Source: Corticicoccus populi
Lineage (GTDB): Bacteria; Bacillota; Bacilli; Staphylococcales; Salinicoccaceae
Length of the DNA stretch: 64,000 bases
Reading direction: 5' to 3'
Assembly: GCF_042686195.1 (NCBI RefSeq)
Contig: NZ_JBHUOQ010000001.1
Span: forward strand, 1,178,001 to 1,242,000
Under the pieces are notes generated by a model. That model made no database searches. It was not told where the DNA came from and saw only the letters and a program-made list of their open reading frames with translations. The position numbers were made by a program, and so were the translations under genes. Within the stretch, counting starts at the first letter, position 1; each line of letters begins with the position of its first letter. Positions 52,798-61,807 of this stretch are shown piece after piece.

Positions 52798-54153
52798 TTA
52801 CCCGACCATCAAACGTTCTTTAGGAAGCTCATAGGAATATTTATGCTGTCTGCCGCCCATTGACAGCAGGAATGAAATAAAACCAATCTTTCCGATAAAC
52901 ATGAACACAATGATAATCAGCTTGCTGAGGACAGAGAGATCACCCGTGATTCCTGTTGATATACCGGCTGTCCCGAAGGCGCTTGTTATTTCAAAAATTA
53001 CATCAATGACACTGAATTTAACGCCCTCAATATATACAATCGATACAACACCTGTAAATACCAGGAACAAAGCAAGTGAAATCACGGCGAAGGCTTTCTC
53101 AACATCCTCCCTCACGAGCTGCTTATGAAACACGTGAATGGACTGCCGTCCTCTGCTGAATGAGATCACAAAGAGAATTAATATCGCGAACGTTGTTGTT
53201 CTGATACCGCCGCCTGCAGATGACGGACTCGCACCGACAAACATCAATGCACTCATCATCAGCTGGGTGGCCTCATTCAACGAATCAATATCCACAGTCG
53301 TGAGACCGCCGCTTCTCGTTGTTACTGACAAAAACATTGAATTCATCAGAGCATGGAATACACCCTCTCTGAAATGTTCCTGCCATTCCGAAAGAAATAT
53401 CATCAGTGTACCTCCGGCAAATAAAATCCCGTACATTGATGTTGCTACCTTAGTATACAAAGAGAACCTGAAATTTTTATGCCGTTTTGAAAAATACGTT
53501 TTTACTTCAATCAATACCGGATACCCGATTGAGCCTAGGAAAATCTGCAGCATCACAGGCACCTGCAGCAGGAATTCATGATCATATTGAATCATTGAAC
53601 TTGAAAATAAATCCATTCCGCCGTTTGTTGTTGCCGACACTGATAAAAAGATGCCGTGCAGCAGTGAATAACTGATGTCACCGCTGTTTGACATGAAGTA
53701 TATGAAGTAAATCACGGCACCTGCAATCTCCACAATAAAAATCAGAGTGATAATATCGATGACCAGTTTTACGGCACCTGAAAATTTATCCTGATTGTTA
53801 TCGACCATAATCTGAATCCGTTCTTTAAGGCCGACACGATAGCCGAGCACAATCCAGATAATTGTGCTCATCGTCATAATACCAACACCGCCGATATTCA
53901 TAATCAGCATTAAAATAATATAACCGCCGAGGTTGTATGTATGTGCAATGTCGACCGGGCTGAGACCTGTTACAGATAAAGCGGAAGAGGCGATGAACAA
54001 TCTGTTGATAAATGTAGTTTCATTATTATATACAAACGGCAGAGACAACACGGCTGTAGACACAATCAGCGCCACAAGGTAATACAAAAGTATACCGCGC
54101 TGCGGTGTCATTCTTTGAAACAGCTTGCGTATTATTTTAACCATATTGCCCAT
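52798..54153 (-). CDS. ktrB: Ktr/Trk-type potassium transporter membrane subunit
   Basis: 451 residues. Four M1-P-M2 repeats of the KtrB/TrkH fold with their filter glycines visible: SALSVTGLSP, SATTNGGMDL, SVTTRSGGLTT and SAFGTAGIST. About ten membrane segments, and the GASPSSAGGGIRTTT stretch typical of KtrB. It moves K+ (with Na+) inward and normally needs the KtrA/KtrC nucleotide-binding subunit, which is not in the window. Two ATGs three codons apart share an AGGAAGGGGG site, so the start may be 54153 or 54144. ktrB and ktrD cannot be told apart here. Confidence 0.9.
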   Translation of the reverse strand: MGNMVKIIRKLFQRMTPQRGILLYYLVALIVSTAVLSLPFVYNNETTFINRLFIASSALSVTGLSPVDIAHTYNLGGYIILMLIMNIGGVGIMTMSTIIWIVLGYRVGLKERIQIMVDNNQDKFSGAVKLVIDIITLIFIVEIAGAVIYFIYFMSNSGDISYSLLHGIFLSVSATTNGGMDLFSSSMIQYDHEFLLQVPVMLQIFLGSIGYPVLIEVKTYFSKRHKNFRFSLYTKVATSMYGILFAGGTLMIFLSEWQEHFREGVFHALMNSMFLSVTTRSGGLTTVDIDSLNEATQLMMSALMFVGASPSSAGGGIRTTTFAILILFVISFSRGRQSIHVFHKQLVREDVEKAFAVISLALFLVFTGVVSIVYIEGVKFSVIDVIFEITSAFGTAGISTGITGDLSVLSKLIIIVFMFIGKIGFISFLLSMGGRQHKYSYELPKERLMVG

Positions 54154-54164
54154 CCCCCTTCCTA

Positions 54165-54249
54165 AAAATAAAATGAGACCGTCCGTGGTCTGTCAAAAGT
54201 GCATTTCTGCACTTTTAAACCCCACCAAACGGCCGTCATTTATTTTATT
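54165..54249 (-). terminator. Terminator structure after htrA
   Basis: Perfect hairpin AAAAGTGCA/TGCACTTTT (54195-54216) nested inside a longer imperfect stem of AATAAAATGA-type sequence with its complement at 54229-54249. It lies between htrA and ktrB on the same strand and overlaps the htrA stop codon. Confidence 0.7.
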
Positions 54250-55810
54250 CGAGCACGACAGTAACTGTCTGCTCCTCACCCTGTCTGTAGAACGTTACGT
54301 CCATCTCATCACCGGGTTGTTTTTCATAATATAAATACTGACGGAGTTCCATCATGCTGCCTACTTCATTCCCGTCCAAAGCAACGATTAAATCGAACTG
54401 TTCAAGCCCTGCATTAACTGCAGGAGAAGGGTTTTGAATGTTGCTGACGACAACACCCGCACTCACATCTTCAGGTACATTCATCTGATTCACGACAACA
54501 TCACGTGGAATTGTGTATAAATCCTGTAATGAAACACCTAAAAACGGACGTGTGACTTCCCCGTCTTCTTCAATCTGTGCAGTAATTTTTTCGACTTCAT
54601 TCGCAGGAATCGCGAAACCGATACCTTCAACGGTCGGCATGCTGATCTTCATCGAGTTAATACCGATTAACTCACCTGATGCATTAATCAATGCTCCGCC
54701 TGAGTTACCCGAATTAATCGCAGCATCCGTCTGAATGACATTCGCTTCCCAGTCATAACTGCCGTCACCGTCTAAATCCACAGGTACGGAACGGTCAAGA
54801 CCTGATACGATTCCTTGAGACACGGATCCTGAGAATGCCTCTCCAAGCGGTGAACCGATTGCGATTGCTTCTTCACCGACTAACAAATCATCGCTGTCAC
54901 CAAACGGAATTGTGTTTTCAATACTGCCGCGGTCTACTCTGATGACTGCAAGGTCTGTCCAAATATCAGAACCGATGAGTTCTCCAGTGATGGAATCACC
55001 GTTTTCCATATTGACCTGCAGCTCCTCGGCACCATCCACCACATGATGGTTCGTCACAATATATGCTGAGTCATCTGTCACTTTATAAATGACTCCGGAA
55101 CCGACACCTGCTTCTTCAGGTTCTGCTGCCTGATCTTGACTCATACCCGGCATAAATGACTCTGCACGCTGCATATTAATAACTGAAACAACAGATTCAC
55201 GTGCCGTTTGAATCGCAGCTGTCGTGTCGGAAACCGGACGATCGCCATCTGTCGATTCTTCAAGGTCTGCTCTTGTATCTTCAATGTCCTGTTCAGTTGA
55301 TGTGTTTTCTGATGCCACATCTGTACTTCCGCTGTCACTGTCATTGAAATAGTTAAACGCGAGTAAAATAATCAGTGCACCAATCATTCCGGCAATGAGC
55401 GGAATGATAAATCCTCTGACAGGACCGTTATTTCCACCTTTTTTACGTGACGAACGATTAACCGGCTCCTCTTTACCGCTGTTTTTATTGTCAGAAGCGG
55501 CCGCTTCGTTTGTCGCGCCGTATCCACCCACAGCAGACACTTCTTCATCAGTCTCTGACCCGTTATCTTTGTACCCGTAACTGCTGTCAGACTGATTATT
55601 TCTGTCTGAAAATCCAGCGCCGCCGGACGCTTCATGCAAAGCCTCATTACGGTCTGTTTCTTTATAGCTGTAGCCGTCATCAGGACCGGTCTCACCGTAT
55701 TCAATATCATGTGACCGGTTGTCACTGTTCTGGTCACGTTCACTGTCAAAGACCCGTCTTTGTCGTCTGTACTGCTCTCTAGGAATGATGTGTTTATTCT
55801 CTTTATCCAC
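54245..55810 (-). CDS. htrA: Membrane-anchored HtrA/DegP-type serine protease
   Basis: 521 residues, GTG start after GGGGAG. A cytoplasmic N-terminus of ~130 residues rich in Asn, Ser, Asp and Gly, one membrane helix (GFIIPLIAGMIGALIILLAF), an acidic linker, then a trypsin-like domain with His256 (TNHHVVDG), Asp286 (TDLAVIRVD) and Ser370 (GNSGGALIN). The C-terminal PDZ domain carries FLGVSLQDLY, VVVSNIQNPSPAVNAGLEQFD and the end VTVVLE. It degrades misfolded exported proteins outside the membrane. The long polar N-terminus resembles staphylococcal HtrA1. Monocistronic. Confidence 0.95.
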   Translation of the reverse strand: MDKENKHIIPREQYRRQRRVFDSERDQNSDNRSHDIEYGETGPDDGYSYKETDRNEALHEASGGAGFSDRNNQSDSSYGYKDNGSETDEEVSAVGGYGATNEAAASDNKNSGKEEPVNRSSRKKGGNNGPVRGFIIPLIAGMIGALIILLAFNYFNDSDSGSTDVASENTSTEQDIEDTRADLEESTDGDRPVSDTTAAIQTARESVVSVINMQRAESFMPGMSQDQAAEPEEAGVGSGVIYKVTDDSAYIVTNHHVVDGAEELQVNMENGDSITGELIGSDIWTDLAVIRVDRGSIENTIPFGDSDDLLVGEEAIAIGSPLGEAFSGSVSQGIVSGLDRSVPVDLDGDGSYDWEANVIQTDAAINSGNSGGALINASGELIGINSMKISMPTVEGIGFAIPANEVEKITAQIEEDGEVTRPFLGVSLQDLYTIPRDVVVNQMNVPEDVSAGVVVSNIQNPSPAVNAGLEQFDLIVALDGNEVGSMMELRQYLYYEKQPGDEMDVTFYRQGEEQTVTVVLE

Positions 55811-55879
55811 TTTTTACTCCCCCGTTTCGAAAGTTCTTTACAGATTATTATATGACGAACACGAAATTTCTTCCAATAT

Positions 55880-56662
55880 TTATACCTCTTCAGCTGTTTT
55901 ATTTTTACTGCCGAACCAGCCGATTAAAATGACGATCACCATGATACTCCAGAAGATTAATTTCCATGCTGTACTGTGAGGAAATTCATGTGGAATCACG
56001 TTAATCTGATCATGAGCAAGTGTCAGCACGGCAAGTTTCACACCCACCCAGCCGACGATAATGAAAGCCGCTACTTCGAGTCCCGGGCGTTTATTCAGTA
56101 CTTCTACAAACCATGTTGCGAAGAAACGCATGATGATGACACCAATTAATCCACCGATCAGCATTACTGTATACTGACCTGCATTGACACCGAAGAAATC
56201 GCCGCCGACTGCAGGAAGTGCAAGTGCAATCGCTGCTGCTGCTAGAATTGAGTCAATCGCAAATGCGATATCTGCAATTTCAACTTTAAGCACTGTAAAC
56301 CAGAAGCCGCTGCCTTTCTTCTGCTCTTGTTTTTCAAGTTCGGCATCAACATCAGTGCCCCGTGCTTGATTTTTTTCCTTATAAATTTTAACTAAATGCG
56401 ATATGGAAACATAGAATAGATACAATGCACCAAGCGCCTGCATCCACCACCACTGTACGAGCCACACTAATAATAGTATCGCGATCATACGGAAAACAAA
56501 TGCACCTAAAAGTCCGTAGAATAATGCCTTTTTCCTCTGTTTCGGTTCTAAGTGTTTTACCATTACTGCAAGTACAACAGCGTTATCTGCAGCAAGAAGT
56601 CCTTCAAGTACAATCAGAACTATCAATACCCATGCATATTCCAAGAAAATTGAAAAATCCAT
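55880..56662 (-). CDS. TerC-family membrane protein, probable Mn2+ exporter
   Basis: 260 residues from the ATG 6 bases after GAGGCGG (upstream in-frame ATGs overlap this site). Seven predicted membrane segments with the TerC signatures EGLLAADNAVVLA and KVEIADIAFAIDSILAA, whose acidic residues bind metal. Bacillus YkoY/YceF relatives export Mn2+, partly to metallate secreted enzymes. The upstream yybP-ykoY riboswitch element and terminator strongly support Mn2+ regulation: at high Mn2+ the terminator is avoided. Length is normal for the YkoY type. Confidence 0.9.
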   Translation of the reverse strand: MDFSIFLEYAWVLIVLIVLEGLLAADNAVVLAVMVKHLEPKQRKKALFYGLLGAFVFRMIAILLLVWLVQWWWMQALGALYLFYVSISHLVKIYKEKNQARGTDVDAELEKQEQKKGSGFWFTVLKVEIADIAFAIDSILAAAAIALALPAVGGDFFGVNAGQYTVMLIGGLIGVIIMRFFATWFVEVLNKRPGLEVAAFIIVGWVGVKLAVLTLAHDQINVIPHEFPHSTAWKLIFWSIMVIVILIGWFGSKNKTAEEV

Positions 56663-56712
56663 AAACATCCGCCTCATTTCTTTACTTTAATTTAATAGCT
56701 GTAAACAATAGA

Positions 56713-56995
56713 GGACAAAAAAGAGACCCATAGCAAAAGTTACGAACCGGGATGATAATTCACATCCATACTTCCAATACTTCAGAAATACTTCAATCAC
56801 TCAGTTCAATAAATTTTGCCAAAGGTCTCACGTTACACTGTAGTAATAAATAAAACATGATGCTTAATATTTACAGTGCTCATTACACCGGGATTTCTCC
56901 GTCATGACGATGTAATGATGAGTATTCAATGCAGCCGGCCGTTATTACCGGTGATGTACACTCATAGTTACTCCCCTTTTTCAAATTACCTGTTA
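56713..56995 (-). ncRNA. yybP-ykoY (Mn2+) riboswitch with terminator platform
   Basis: On the minus strand the 5' hallmark AAAGGGGAGTAACT (56983-56965) is followed by a second helical domain closed by CATTACATCG..CGGTGTAATG. The element sits ~300 bases upstream of a TerC-family gene, the classic yybP-ykoY context. The expression platform is a 16-base stem, GAGACCTTTGGCAAAA with TTTTGCTATGGGTCTC (from 56829 and ending at 56723), with one mismatch, followed by TTTTTTGTCC. When Mn2+ binds, the terminator should be disfavoured. Aptamer boundaries are approximate. Confidence 0.8.
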
Positions 56996-57269
56996 CGTCA
57001 ATCATTTGAAAAGGATCTATTCAATTGTTTCTTTGTTTAACAAGATAACTATAATCTATTATTTTTGAAAAGTAAAGAGAAATTATATTTTAATTTTTAA
57101 GAGGCCGGGATATGTGATTAAATCAGTGTGTTTAAGGGGTCCATAACTGCCTCTAAAGACTTTTTGGGGCACATTGAAATTCCTGTTTGAACTGCAGACG
57201 ACGGTATGGGCTGAGCCAACTTTGCAAAAAACATCAACACAGCTGACAAATCTATTCAATATTTTAGTC
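56996..57269. other. Intergenic stretch without recognised function
   Basis: 274 bp between the riboswitch and the polyol operon terminator. It contains an AT-rich part likely to hold the riboswitch promoter. The rest is mixed-composition sequence with no ORF, repeat or motif I recognise. It may be decayed coding sequence. Confidence 0.3.
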
Positions 57270-57324
57270 CTAAAAAATATCCCCCAGTCGTCACTCTTTT
57301 GAGAGTTCGTAATAGGGGAATATT
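57270..57324 (-). terminator. Terminator of the polyol operon
   Basis: Minus-strand stem AATATTCCCC / GGGGGATATT with one wobble, an inner ACTCT/AGAGT stem and a T-run (TTTTTT). Confidence 0.8.
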
Positions 57325-57333
57325 AGTTCAATC

Positions 57334-58389
57334 TTACTTATCTAACTCAAATAGAACTTTCATTGCTTTTTCTCTGCCAGTTGTTATTTTACGAAAAATT
57401 TCAGGTCCTTCTTTTAAGGAAATACAATGAGAAATCATCGGTTGTGTTTTTAATTTCCCTTCTTTCAGGAACTGCAGAGTTGTTGTAAATTCTCTGCCTG
57501 GAAATGGAGCTGATACTGCATTCCATGATCCGTGGACTGTTAACTCCTGGCGTACAATTCTTTCGAAGTAGAAACGTTTCAAAGTTATATCACTATAAGG
57601 AATGCCGAGGAATAAAACTTCTCCTCCCTTCTTCGGTGCAGCAAATACTTCTTCTGACGTCTGAGCAGAACCCGCTGCTTCAACCGCCAAGTCCACTCCA
57701 TCAGTTAATTCCATCAGCTTAGAATAAGTAGAAACATTTTTATCAGGCTGTATCACTTCATCCGCACCTAATTCTTTTGCGACTGAAAGTTTTTCTTCAT
57801 CAATATCAATTGCTATCACTTTTTCTGCACCAAACAATTTGGCCCACTGACAGGCCAGTAATCCGATGGTGCCGCATCCATAAACTGCAACAGTTTTCCC
57901 TGGCTGCAGCTGTGTTTTAAATAAGCCATGCAGAACCACAGAGGAAGGCTCTATCAATGCTGCTTCATCAAATGAAACATTATCAGGCAGCTTTAAAAGA
58001 TTCTCTGCAGGTAGCCTTGTGTATGAAGCAAAACATCCCGGCTCTTTTGCCCCAATTACCAGCAGGTTTTCACATGCTGCAAAATAACCTGCCTTACACG
58101 CCTCACATTTCCCGCATTTTAATTGCGGACATACAGCAACCCGGTCACCCTTTTTAACATTTGTCACATTACTTCCTGTTTCTTCAACCACTCCTGAACA
58201 TTCATGACCGAATATGTTCCCCGGCGTCAAGGGACCAAGTTTCTTATATCTTGATAAGTCAGAGCCGCATATCCCCGAATATTTCACTTTGATAATCACA
58301 TCATCTGCATTTTCCAACTTTGGTTTTTCTTTTTCTTCATAACGTAAATCCTCAATGCCGTAAAAAGCTAAAGATTCCACTTTAATCAC
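57334..58389 (-). CDS. Zinc alcohol dehydrogenase, galactitol-1-phosphate 5-dehydrogenase-like
   Basis: 351 residues, GTG start after AAGG, overlapping the kinase gene by 8 bases. Medium-chain zinc dehydrogenase: catalytic zinc site in SGICGSDLSR and GHECSG, structural zinc cysteines (CPQLKCGKCEACKAGYFAAC), Rossmann GCGTIGLLA. The C-terminal RQELTVHGSWNAVSAPFPGREF resembles E. coli GatD (ELTVIGSWMNYSSPWPGQEW). It oxidises a polyol or polyol phosphate to a ketose with NAD+. Last gene of the polyol operon. With two such enzymes in one operon, each may act on a different polyol or on successive carbons. Confidence 0.85.
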   Translation of the reverse strand: MIKVESLAFYGIEDLRYEEKEKPKLENADDVIIKVKYSGICGSDLSRYKKLGPLTPGNIFGHECSGVVEETGSNVTNVKKGDRVAVCPQLKCGKCEACKAGYFAACENLLVIGAKEPGCFASYTRLPAENLLKLPDNVSFDEAALIEPSSVVLHGLFKTQLQPGKTVAVYGCGTIGLLACQWAKLFGAEKVIAIDIDEEKLSVAKELGADEVIQPDKNVSTYSKLMELTDGVDLAVEAAGSAQTSEEVFAAPKKGGEVLFLGIPYSDITLKRFYFERIVRQELTVHGSWNAVSAPFPGREFTTTLQFLKEGKLKTQPMISHCISLKEGPEIFRKITTGREKAMKVLFELDK

Positions 58390-59878
58390 CTTGACCTTCC
58401 AAGCTGCTTTTTAATTTATAAACAGGTAAATAGAAATCATGATAAAAATTCTGAAGACTTTCCATACTCTTTTTCTTTGACGTGTATACTGTTACAGATG
58501 GTTCCTTAAATGAATTAATCAGTCCTTCTTTATAAGCACTAAGCATTGCTGCACCTTTAGCTACCGCTTCTTCTTCATCGTAAGCAATGATTTCAGCCTG
58601 AAGAATATCAGCTTTCAGCTGCAGCCAAAGTGAATTTTTAACCGCCGGTCCGATGACTTTTATTCTGTTAATTTCTGAGCCGAGGTACTGCTCATACACT
58701 TCCTTTAACTGTTTTAATTCAAAGGATAACCCCGCAACCATCGACAGCAGAAGATCATTATCTGTCGACTGGTCTGTAAGACCATATATCATCACTTTGG
58801 AAGATGTACTTCGAATCGGTGGTCCGCTACCTCTTAAATGAGGAATAAAGACAGGCATTCTCTTCACCATTTCATTGATGCTGTTCTCATATTCCTGGTA
58901 CAACATTTCACATTGTACCGCTACCTCTCCAAGACTTTTATTTAATAGATTCGATATCCAGCTGAAACTCTGTCCCGCTGTCGGCATAGAACCATATATA
59001 CTGTATGTCGATTCCATCACATAGCATCCATTCGAAATTAAAAATTCCCTGAAAATATCGCTTAAGTTGGGCTTTTCATCTATAAGAAGCAAACCTTCTG
59101 TTGTACCAGTAGAGTTTAATATTTCTGTTTTCTGCTTTAATCCTGTGCTTACAGAGCCTGCCATGTGATCATGTCCGGAGATAGAAACGCTGATACCTTC
59201 TTTGATACCTGTAACATCTGAAATATCTTTTCTGACACCAGCAATTTTCATTCCTGATTCCACAACTTTTGGGAAACTAGTGATATCCAAATTAAAAGCG
59301 GCAATGATTGAGTCATTCCATTCTTTTTTCGTAATATCATATAACATTGTTCTGGAGGCCAAACTCCAGTCTGTCGCAGAAACACCCGTCAGACGCGAAA
59401 CAATAAATCCAGACATACATGTCCATGTATGCAGTCTCCTAAATCCTTCTTCATGTCGTTTAATCCAAAGTAACTTAGTTAAGCTGTGGTTGGAGTGAGA
59501 ATTAATACCTGTTATTTCATACAATGTTTTATCTCCAAGACAATCTTCAACCTCTTCTGCCTCGGTTTTTGTTCTTGGATCAAACCATGCAATTGTGGGC
59601 GGGATCACTCTTTCTTTATCATCCTGCAGCACAATTGTCTGTCCAAAACTTGATACAGTAATATGTTTAATCTCTTCAGAATCCTCTACAATATCAGCCA
59701 GCTTTTTCAGTGCCAACATAAGTTTTTCCCATAAATCCTCTGAATCCAAATTTGTTTCTGTTCCGTTTACTATTTGAGGGGTTTTAAACTTCACTACTTC
59801 CGTCAACTGAAAATCCGGAAGCTGATAAAGGCACACTTTTGTATTGGTCGTACCTGCATCAATACTGATAATGTACAT
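58382..59878 (-). CDS. FGGY-family carbohydrate kinase
   Basis: 498 residues. FGGY fold: N-terminal DAGTTNTKVCL phosphate loop, AWFDPRTKTEAE, GHDHMAGSVSTGL, the second nucleotide loop around NSTGTTEGLLL and a C-terminal AVAKGAAMLSAYKEG. It phosphorylates a sugar or polyol with ATP; xylulose-, gluconate- or ribulokinase-type specificity cannot be told. In an operon with a PTS importer, which already phosphorylates its cargo, the kinase probably acts on a free ketose or gives a bisphosphate for the aldolase. No clear ribosome site; translation is likely coupled to the aldolase gene two bases upstream. Confidence 0.85.
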   Translation of the reverse strand: MYIISIDAGTTNTKVCLYQLPDFQLTEVVKFKTPQIVNGTETNLDSEDLWEKLMLALKKLADIVEDSEEIKHITVSSFGQTIVLQDDKERVIPPTIAWFDPRTKTEAEEVEDCLGDKTLYEITGINSHSNHSLTKLLWIKRHEEGFRRLHTWTCMSGFIVSRLTGVSATDWSLASRTMLYDITKKEWNDSIIAAFNLDITSFPKVVESGMKIAGVRKDISDVTGIKEGISVSISGHDHMAGSVSTGLKQKTEILNSTGTTEGLLLIDEKPNLSDIFREFLISNGCYVMESTYSIYGSMPTAGQSFSWISNLLNKSLGEVAVQCEMLYQEYENSINEMVKRMPVFIPHLRGSGPPIRSTSSKVMIYGLTDQSTDNDLLLSMVAGLSFELKQLKEVYEQYLGSEINRIKVIGPAVKNSLWLQLKADILQAEIIAYDEEEAVAKGAAMLSAYKEGLINSFKEPSVTVYTSKKKSMESLQNFYHDFYLPVYKLKSSLEGQGD

Positions 59879-59880
59879 TT

Positions 59881-60714
59881 CTAACTGTTCAACGCCTTAA
59901 ATTTAGCTGCTGCAGTTTCCCTCACAGCACTTTGTGCCTCCAGTAATACAGAAATCAGATTATACTCATTTGGATTTTTTTCATAACGTTTTCCAACAGC
60001 CGTAATAAATGCTTTTCTCAAATCACTGGCAAGATTCACTTTTCTAACACCATAATTTTTTAACTGTGCCAGAGATTCATCGGGAATACCTGAACCACCG
60101 TGAATCACGAGCGGCACTGAAACCATTTGTTTAATTTCATTAAGCAGTTCAAAATCTAAATCCGGAGCCTGGTCAATTCCATGAATGTTTCCAATAGAAA
60201 CAGCCAGTAAGTCAATGCCGGTACGATCCACAAAATCTTTACATAAAGATGCATCTGTCCGGTCAGCTGTTTCCGCTTCATGATCATCTTCTTTCCCGCT
60301 CAATTCACCTAATTCTGCTTCTACAAGTACGCCTCTCTCATGGCAGTATTCCACTACTTCTCTTGTCAATTTAATATTCTCTTCGTAATCCAGTGTAGAA
60401 GCGTCAATCATCACGGAAGCAAAACCAGCATCTACTGCTTTCTTCACATCTTCAAAACTCATCCCGTGATCTAAATGAAGAGTGACAGGGACCGAAACTT
60501 TATCTGCTGCTTTTTTCACAATTTCTGCGATATAATCATAACCGGATAATTTCACATTAGTCGGAGCAATTTGAACCATAACCGGACACCCGGTTTCTTC
60601 TGCTGCTTCAACGATTGCAATAGTCATCTCCAAGTTAGTTGTATTCATTGCCGGTGCGACATAACCGCCTTCCTCCAGCACTGTTAAAAAATCATCCATT
60701 GCTTGATAAGCCAT
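59881..60714 (-). CDS. Class II ketose-bisphosphate aldolase (GatY/KbaY/FbaA type)
   Basis: 277 residues from the ATG 8 bases after AAGGA (another ATG two codons up). TIM-barrel class II aldolase: VTLHLDHGMSFEDV with the catalytic Asp and zinc His, VEAELGELSGKEDD, VSIGNIHG (zinc His), LVIHGGSGIPDE (zinc His and phosphate loop), VNLASDLR. It splits a ketose-1,6-bisphosphate into dihydroxyacetone phosphate and glyceraldehyde-3-phosphate, or uses a shorter ketose phosphate. In this operon tagatose-1,6-bisphosphate is a reasonable substrate, but fructose-type cannot be excluded. Confidence 0.85.
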   Translation of the reverse strand: MAYQAMDDFLTVLEEGGYVAPAMNTTNLEMTIAIVEAAEETGCPVMVQIAPTNVKLSGYDYIAEIVKKAADKVSVPVTLHLDHGMSFEDVKKAVDAGFASVMIDASTLDYEENIKLTREVVEYCHERGVLVEAELGELSGKEDDHEAETADRTDASLCKDFVDRTGIDLLAVSIGNIHGIDQAPDLDFELLNEIKQMVSVPLVIHGGSGIPDESLAQLKNYGVRKVNLASDLRKAFITAVGKRYEKNPNEYNLISVLLEAQSAVRETAAAKFKALNS

Positions 60715-60731
60715 ATACATTTTCCTTTCTA

Positions 60732-61757
60732 TTAATTTTTTAATACAATCTTTAAAACATTTTCATTTTTTTTCTGTGTTAATTGAATTGCTTCGCCTAA
60801 ATCAGATAATGGCATTTCATGAGTAATGAGTACTTCTGTATTAATCACTCCATTTTGTATTGCAAGAAGTGCTTCTTCAAACTCATACGGCGATACACTA
60901 TATGTGCCGACTATTGATTTTTCATCATGAAAAAACATGCCTGCATCAATTGTTACATCCGGATTAATCGTAAATGGTGAAAAACAGACTACAGTTCCTC
61001 CCCTTTTTAATACATTCATTGCTTCAGGAAGCAGTGCCGAGACACCTGCAGCAATAATTACGATATCAAAGCCCGGATGCCCATTTTCCTGTATATAATC
61101 TCTCAGATTATTTTCTGCCGTATTAATTATTGTATCTGCACCAAATGCATGTGCATTATTTAAGCGGTGATCTGATACATCTGTAATCACTACTTCCTTC
61201 ACTAACTGCTTTTTTAACAACTGTGCGTGAATTAAACCAATTGGTCCCGCACCCATTATCAGCACTCTGTCTCCAGGATGAATATTTACTGCCTTTTGTC
61301 CATGAATACAACATGCAACTGGCTCAGCAAGAGATGCTTCAGAATAGCTCAATTCTTCAGGGATTTTATACAGTAAATGTCTCACATGTTCTACAGGGAT
61401 CTTTATATATTCCGAGAATCCTCCTGGATGAATATTTGTCTTTTTGAATTCAGGACACAATGTGTAATGACCTCTTGAACACTGATCGCATGTGAAACAT
61501 GGTACGTGAATTCCGCCTGTTACTCTGTCACCGATACTGAAACTGGAAACATTCTTTCCAGTTTCAACTACTTCTCCGGCGAACTCATGTCCGAGTACCG
61601 TACCTTTCGAGACAGACTCCTCCAGCACCTTATGAATATCTGTACCGCACAGACCGCAGGCCTTCAATTTGATTAATATTTCATTATCATTTATTACCGG
61701 CTTCTGTACTTCTTCAAATCGGATATCATCTTTTCCATAAAAAACGGAAGCTTTCAT
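60732..61757 (-). CDS. Zinc-dependent polyol dehydrogenase
   Basis: 341 residues, ATG after AAGGAG. Medium-chain dehydrogenase with catalytic-zinc CGLCGTDIHK and GHEFAGEV, structural cysteines (CFTCDQCSRGHYTLC), Rossmann GAGPIGLIHAQ, and ITHEMPLSDLGEA near the end. Similar to sorbitol/threonine dehydrogenases. It probably oxidises the imported polyol phosphate or a derived polyol to a ketose using NAD+. Its relative at 57334 is diverged and probably handles another step. Lies between EIIC and aldolase genes in the operon. Confidence 0.85.
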   Translation of the reverse strand: MKASVFYGKDDIRFEEVQKPVINDNEILIKLKACGLCGTDIHKVLEESVSKGTVLGHEFAGEVVETGKNVSSFSIGDRVTGGIHVPCFTCDQCSRGHYTLCPEFKKTNIHPGGFSEYIKIPVEHVRHLLYKIPEELSYSEASLAEPVACCIHGQKAVNIHPGDRVLIMGAGPIGLIHAQLLKKQLVKEVVITDVSDHRLNNAHAFGADTIINTAENNLRDYIQENGHPGFDIVIIAAGVSALLPEAMNVLKRGGTVVCFSPFTINPDVTIDAGMFFHDEKSIVGTYSVSPYEFEEALLAIQNGVINTEVLITHEMPLSDLGEAIQLTQKKNENVLKIVLKN

Positions 61758-61807
61758 CTTTAAAATCTCCTTTTTTATTTCATCAACATCGATATCTTTC
61801 TAATACC

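Noticed and set aside
53138..53581. 147-residue plus-strand ORF
   Set aside because: Antisense to the potassium transporter gene; no ribosome site.
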